From a candidate division Zixibacteria bacterium SM23_81 (lineage in GTDB: Bacteria; SM23-81), in contig LJUY01000003.1 in assembly GCA_001304015.1 (NCBI GenBank), positions 1-64,000 of the forward strand: 64,000 bases of DNA, in the 5' to 3' direction. The translations under genes were made by a program, and so were the position numbers. Under the pieces are notes generated by a model, which saw only the letters and a program-made list of their open reading frames with translations, was not told where the DNA came from and ran no database searches. Below, in pieces: positions 59,718-64,000 of the stretch (within the stretch, counting starts at the first letter, position 1; the number at the start of each line of letters is the position of its first letter).

Positions 59718-60152
59718 ATGGCAGAAAAATACTCACAAGAAGAGCTTAACGAGGCTTTCTTCGTCCAGCTGGTCTTTACTTTTCAGGCTGCCGCCATGCA
59801 GCAGTTGGGGAAGGTCATCAACCCCTTGACGGGCAAGGTGGAGAAGAACATGGAGCAGGCCAAGCACTCCATCGACATGGTGGCTATGTTAGAGGAAAAG
59901 ACGCGGGGTAACCTCAATGACAGGGAACAAAAGCTTATTGAGCGCGTTTTGTTCGAGCTGCGAATGAATTATGTCGATGAGATGAAGGTTATGGAAGAAA
60001 GTAGTGGGGAAAAGAAGGAAGAGCCGAAGGAGAAAAGCGCGGCGGCCGAACAAAAAGCCAAGCCTAAAGAAAAGGGGGTGGCCCAGGAAAAGGAAACGCC
60101 CTCAGAAGAAAAGAAAACCAAACCCCGAAAGAAGAAAAAAAGCAACCCTTAG
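59718..60152 (+). CDS. DUF1844 domain protein with Lys/Glu-rich tail
   Basis: Encodes 144 residues. Residues 1-95 form the DUF1844 helical domain (FFVQLVFTFQAAAMQQLGK, AKHSIDMVAMLEEKTRGNL, RVLFELRMNYV). The remaining 50 residues are a low-complexity run of Lys, Glu, Pro and Ala, a disordered tail of variable length in this family. Function is unknown. AGGAG lies 7 nt before the ATG. A GGGCATA-N4-TTGC sequence upstream resembles a sigma54 site but would place the start inside the ribosome site (see rejected items). Confidence 0.8.
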   Translation: MAEKYSQEELNEAFFVQLVFTFQAAAMQQLGKVINPLTGKVEKNMEQAKHSIDMVAMLEEKTRGNLNDREQKLIERVLFELRMNYVDEMKVMEESSGEKKEEPKEKSAAAEQKAKPKEKGVAQEKETPSEEKKTKPRKKKKSNP

Positions 60153-60217
60153 ATTTCTCAGGTCTGGCCTGAATATTCTCGACTCGGTGAATTCCACTGA
60201 AGAGCGGTTAAAAACCC

Positions 60218-60246
60218 TTGACAAAGTTCCTTAGAATGTCTATTTT
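60218..60246 (+). promoter_or_regulatory. Promoter of the porU-like gene
   Basis: TTGACA (60218-60223) and TATTTT (60241-60246) with a 17-bp spacer, about 310 bp before the gene. Confidence 0.6.
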
Positions 60247-60251
60247 TATTT

Positions 60252-60556
60252 GAAAAAGAAAGCGATGTGTGGTTCATAGATCTTTCATGAAGGAGGTTAA
60301 TTCGCTGAGAACAGTTCGTTAAAGGGTTTTTTAGCTTGATGCCCGGGGGACTTAAGGGCGAAAAGAAACGGTGTCATAGTTTTTTCCCGAGTCCTGGGCA
60401 AGAGATAGAAATAGCTCAGAAAGCTTTGTCGGTTTGAAAAGGGCCGAAGACCCTTTGGCGAACTTTACTCTTCTTTTTGGTCATCAACGTGCCGGGTTGG
60501 CAAAGGGGGTTTGGGCATCCCTGTCGCTCGGCTTTTTTGTTATGGCGGCGAGGCTT
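60252..60556 (+). other. Long untranslated leader of the porU-like gene
   Basis: About 300 nt without a supported gene between the promoter and the ATG. AAAGGG (60438-60443) pairs with CCCTTT (60451-60456). I see no known riboswitch signature. A 32-codon frame inside it lacks a ribosome site. Confidence 0.4.
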
Positions 60557-63500
60557 ATGAATTCGAGGATTTTTCTTTTCTCTCTGAGTACCATTGTCCT
60601 ACTGACGGCGATGCCCCTGAGAGGAGAAGAGGCAGGATCGGTTCGCATCCTGAAATCGGATGGGGACGGGCTGGTCTTCGAGTTCCGTTCAGGCGAAGCC
60701 TCAGTGACCGATTTGCCGCATGGGGATGAGAGGGGGAGTTTCCAGGTGCTGCGCCTGCCGGGCTGCGGTTTGACCCATCGGGAAGGCGCCCCCATGTTGC
60801 CCGTCCGAGCCGTGAATATAGGGCTCCCTTCTCAAGAGGTCTCTTTCTTCATTCTGGAGGATGAGTACGTCGAGGAGCAAAACGTATACCTCGCTCCCGG
60901 ACCCCATATTTACTCGGAGGGAATTGGGGGATCTTCTTTTTACGAAACGATTTATCAACCCGACATACAGATATACCATAAAAATGTCTTTTTTCCCACT
61001 GAAGTGTGCACCGCTGAGCAAGTGGCTTTTTTAAGACATCAAAGGGTCTTACCGTTGGTTCTCTCGCCGGTGCAGTTCAATCCCGTGACGAAGTCAGTTC
61101 GCATTCATCAACGCATAGTTATCCAGGTTCAGTTCAGTTCATCCTCACCGAACTTTGAAGAGAGGAGGGGCAAAGATCTCTTCGAGGGAGTTTACCGAAC
61201 CACCCTGTTGAACTATGATCAAGCTCAAAAATGGCGTATGCGTCGGCAGGTCTCAGCCCAAAGAACCTTGTGGGACGACAACCCCTTTTCCACCTCCGGG
61301 GAATGGTACAAGATTTCCCTCAGGACAGAAGGAATCTGTCGATTGACGCCCACAGAGCTCAGCGAGGCCGGTCTCGATGTTACTGCTGTGGATCCCGCCA
61401 CCATCAAAGTTTATAACGTGGGACGCAAGATCCTGCCTCGCTCGGTGGGCAATCCGCCTATTATGGTGGAAATTCCCATTTTCGTCTCTGGTCAGGATGA
61501 CGGCCACCTTGATCCGGAAGACGAGATCCTATTCTACGCTCCCGCCCTTACCGGATGGGAGGATATGGCTCAAGGAGGCTACGGTGAATATGCCAATCCC
61601 TACACAAATATCAACGTGTTCTGGCTAACCTATGGCGGAAAGCTGGGTACGAGAATGGAGTCTCGGCTTGGGGCTCCCCTGTCGGGGACATATGTCCAGG
61701 CGGAACGGTTCAAAGCCATCGTCCATGTGGAGAGAGATTTCCTGAATCCTGATTATTCGGGTCTCACCTGGTATTGGGACAGCATGACGGATCATGCGCC
61801 TGAGACCGCTGAGCACCGCGTTACCCTGCGGGAGGTGATGGATGAATCCTGCCGGCTGAAGGTACGGGTTAAGGGCATCTTCTATCAGCCCTCGGGCCAG
61901 GTTCCCTCGCCTATACCCCATCACGTCTATTTTTATTTGAACGATAATCCCCTCCCGGCCATAGAACGCCTGTGGCATGGCGACGTGTTTATCATCGAAG
62001 AGGGAGAAACCGAGGGCTTGCGAGAGGGGGTGAACACTCTGAAAGTCGTCCTCCCCCGAGTCGAATCAGAGTGGGATCACATCTTGTTTGACTGGTTCGA
62101 AATTAAGTATTGGCGCGGATATCAGGCCGCGGAGGGAATGCTGCAGTTCTCCAGCCCCGACACCTCAGGGGTAGTTCAGTTTGATCTCCAAGCTTTTTCC
62201 GAAGACCAGGTGCTGTTGCTGGATGTGAGCGATCCCTACAGGCCTGTGCGGATCACCGGAGGGTCCGTTCTTCCCCAGGATGCTCACTATTCCCTTCGTT
62301 TTCAAGACACTCTATCAACGGCGGACCAAAGGCAATATTTCGCGGCCAATCCCCAAGCCTATATAACGCCTTTTTCTGTCCAGAGACATACCCCAGATAA
62401 CCTGCGGGATGTAGCTGCCGATCTGATCATCGTGACGCCCCGGTTTTTCCAGCAGAGCCTGCAACCATTGGCCGCATTGCACCGGGAGGAAGGGTTGAGG
62501 GTGGTGGTGGTTACCCTGGAGGACATATACGACGGTTTCGGCTGGGGATTAGAAGATCCCACAGCCATAAGGGATTTTTTATGGTTAGCCTATCACCAGG
62601 GGCAGCCGCCTTCTCCCGCTTATGTCTTGTTATTTGGGGACGGCAACTTCGATTATAAAAACAACTCAGGGGCTGGTGGGAATAATTGGATGCCCCCCTT
62701 TGAGACGGGCGATCTATGCACCGACGACTGGTTCGTGCGACTGGATGGAGACTACCTGGCCGATGTGATGATCGGGCGCCTGCCAGTGCGTTCCCACGAT
62801 GAAGCCGATGTGATGGTGAACAAAATCGTGGATTACGTGAAGCAACCCCTCTTTGGACCCTGGCGGAATCGGATCATGGTCGTCTCCGACGACGAGACCG
62901 CCAAGGATGGAAAGGGCAACGAGCTCTTTCATACTTGGGACAGCGAGGATTTGTCCCGAAACTTCATTCCTCCTTCTTATGGCCAGCATAAGGTCTATCT
63001 GATGGAATATCCCATGAGCTGGTCCAACAAGAAACCGGAGGCACAGCAAGCGGTTATCGATGGCTTCAACCAGGGTATGCTGGTCATCAACTGGATCGGA
63101 CACGGAAACTTCGATGTCTGGGCTCACGAAGACGCCTTCCGGAGTTCTAATGATATTCCCAAGCTGACCAATGGAAAGCGCCTACCCCTGGTGTATGCTG
63201 CCTCCTGTGATGTGGGCCGATTTGACCACACCATCAACGAATCAATGGCAGAGGAGCTCCTCAGAGCGAGGGAGAGAGGTGCCATAGCCAGCATCGCAGC
63301 CACCAGGGCTTGTTATGCATCCCCCAATGCGGAGCTTAATAAACAGGTCCTTCGTCGAGCGTTGGGAGATGAGGATCTTACCTTAGGAGAGGCTCTATTT
63401 GGGGCCAAGTTGAGCCGCCCCAATTCTTATAGCAACGATCAGAAATATACCCTTTTTGGAGACCCATGCATGAGGCTGGGAAAGCCAGAATTGGAGAGCC

Positions 63501-64000
63501 AAATCGTAAGTATGTCTCGGGATACGCTGAGAGCTTTGGATCGAGTCACAATTCATGGGCAGGTGTTGAGCCAGGGGCTTTCGGATACGACTTTTCAGGG
63601 GATCTTTTCCTTACAGGTGTTCGACTCCGCTCGGCCCACCACTTACGTGACCAAGGTCGGATCCATAGTGAACTACTTGCTGCCCGGCGCCACCATGTTT
63701 CGAGGTGTCTCCACGGTTAGTGATGGCCGTTTCCGGGCCACATTTATCGTGCCGAAGGACATCAGCTACGGGGGGCGAATGGCTCGAATCAGCGCTTACC
63801 TTAACGATCAGAGCAGAGACGGCCTTGCCTTTCGAGATTCCCTGCCCGTTCAGGGCACGGCCACGGTGGTGGCCGACACGCTTGGTCCAACCATCGAGCT
63901 GAGCATCTCCGGTCAGAGATTCGCCCACGGAGATTTTGTCTCTCGGCAGCCAAACATCGTCGCCCGTCTGGAGGATGAGAACGGTATCAACATCACGGGA
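60557..64000 (+). CDS. porU: PorU-like C25 peptidase (gingipain fold), 3' end missing
   Basis: At least 1148 residues, running off the window. A signal peptide (core IFLFSLSTIVLLTAMPLRG) is followed by an N-terminal prodomain-like region to about 590, then a C25 domain. Its catalytic dyad is present: His849 in INWIGHGNFD and Cys884 in YAASCDVGRFD. LLFGDGNFDYKN and ADVMIGRLPVRS also fit the family. C25 proteins of this size in FCB bacteria include PorU, the sortase of type IX secretion, and this one resembles it in overall order. It could instead be a secreted protease. Start at ATG 60557 (GGCGAGG upstream); ATG 60542 is an alternative. Confidence 0.8.
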   Translation, partial: MNSRIFLFSLSTIVLLTAMPLRGEEAGSVRILKSDGDGLVFEFRSGEASVTDLPHGDERGSFQVLRLPGCGLTHREGAPMLPVRAVNIGLPSQEVSFFILEDEYVEEQNVYLAPGPHIYSEGIGGSSFYETIYQPDIQIYHKNVFFPTEVCTAEQVAFLRHQRVLPLVLSPVQFNPVTKSVRIHQRIVIQVQFSSSSPNFEERRGKDLFEGVYRTTLLNYDQAQKWRMRRQVSAQRTLWDDNPFSTSGEWYKISLRTEGICRLTPTELSEAGLDVTAVDPATIKVYNVGRKILPRSVGNPPIMVEIPIFVSGQDDGHLDPEDEILFYAPALTGWEDMAQGGYGEYANPYTNINVFWLTYGGKLGTRMESRLGAPLSGTYVQAERFKAIVHVERDFLNPDYSGLTWYWDSMTDHAPETAEHRVTLREVMDESCRLKVRVKGIFYQPSGQVPSPIPHHVYFYLNDNPLPAIERLWHGDVFIIEEGETEGLREGVNTLKVVLPRVESEWDHILFDWFEIKYWRGYQAAEGMLQFSSPDTSGVVQFDLQAFSEDQVLLLDVSDPYRPVRITGGSVLPQDAHYSLRFQDTLSTADQRQYFAANPQAYITPFSVQRHTPDNLRDVAADLIIVTPRFFQQSLQPLAALHREEGLRVVVVTLEDIYDGFGWGLEDPTAIRDFLWLAYHQGQPPSPAYVLLFGDGNFDYKNNSGAGGNNWMPPFETGDLCTDDWFVRLDGDYLADVMIGRLPVRSHDEADVMVNKIVDYVKQPLFGPWRNRIMVVSDDETAKDGKGNELFHTWDSEDLSRNFIPPSYGQHKVYLMEYPMSWSNKKPEAQQAVIDGFNQGMLVINWIGHGNFDVWAHEDAFRSSNDIPKLTNGKRLPLVYAASCDVGRFDHTINESMAEELLRARERGAIASIAATRACYASPNAELNKQVLRRALGDEDLTLGEALFGAKLSRPNSYSNDQKYTLFGDPCMRLGKPELESQIVSMSRDTLRALDRVTIHGQVLSQGLSDTTFQGIFSLQVFDSARPTTYVTKVGSIVNYLLPGATMFRGVSTVSDGRFRATFIVPKDISYGGRMARISAYLNDQSRDGLAFRDSLPVQGTATVVADTLGPTIELSISGQRFAHGDFVSRQPNIVARLEDENGINITG

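Noticed and set aside
60339-60440. 32-codon frame in the leader of the porU-like gene
   Set aside because: No ribosome site and no protein-like pattern.
1-64000. CRISPR arrays, insertion sequences, rRNA or tRNA genes
   Set aside because: I saw no regularly spaced repeats, transposase motifs, or conserved RNA signatures in any intergenic region.

Overview
The window looks like a chromosomal segment of a diderm, meso-diaminopimelate-containing bacterium of the broad FCB / candidate-phyla type (KSB1-, Zixibacteria- or WOR-like). This is inferred from gene content, not from a marker phylogeny. Supporting signs are a complete dcw cluster with a DNPR-type MurE, apolipoprotein N-acyltransferase (Lnt), a PorU-like C25 (gingipain-fold) protein, a secreted beta-propeller protein with a FlgD-like C-terminal domain, and several genes of archaeal flavour (ApgM, DUF366, a geranylgeranyl-reductase-like flavoprotein, an HMG-CoA-reductase homologue). 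I found no rRNA, tRNA, CRISPR array or insertion sequence.

Layout. 0-4.2 kb: tail of an AmmeMemoRadiSam radical SAM gene, then a lipoyl/redox operon (gcvH, lplA, trxA, trxB) with a Mut7-C RNase-like gene and a small membrane protein. 4.3-5.5 kb, minus strand: a membrane protein of unknown function. 5.8-10.9 kb: a giant fusion of Ser/Thr kinase, AAA ATPase, TPR, GAF and sigma54-type AAA+ domains. 11-13.8 kb: trkH, a KtrA-like trkA gene and a YbaK deacylase. 13.9-22.4 kb: an AT-richer accessory and signalling region. It holds a lipoprotein, a truncated-looking beta-helix protein, a short exported Pro/Glu-rich protein, an AAA+ protein that has lost its catalytic motifs, an HD-GYP protein and a histidine kinase sharing one multi-pass membrane sensor domain, an NtrC-type regulator, and an SSB without the acidic tip. 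Matches to the sigma54 -24/-12 consensus lie before several of these genes. 22.7-27 kb: an HMG-CoA-reductase homologue with key catalytic residues replaced, apgM and lnt; the first two have near-identical promoters and preceding terminators. 27-36 kb: the propeller protein, a FemAB/GNAT protein, a flippase and four glycosyltransferases. 36-53.6 kb: the dcw cluster mraZ-rsmH-ftsL-ftsI-murE-murF-mraY-murD-ftsW-murG-murC-murB-ftsQ-ftsA-ftsZ, preceded by a promoter and a four-copy MraZ-box-like repeat. 53.6-64 kb: a B12-binding-type radical SAM protein, rpmB (minus strand), recG, DUF366, a geranylgeranyl-reductase-like protein, DUF1844, and the start of a large PorU-like protein that runs off the end.

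The part most likely to hold something undescribed is 13.9-22.4 kb. A shared membrane input domain feeds two outputs, c-di-GMP hydrolysis and a two-component sigma54 activator. Candidate sigma54 promoters drive small exported proteins and a short SSB. The HMG-CoA-reductase-like probable pseudoenzyme at 22.8-24.1 kb and the 34-bp perfect palindrome inside the kinase gene are separate oddities.
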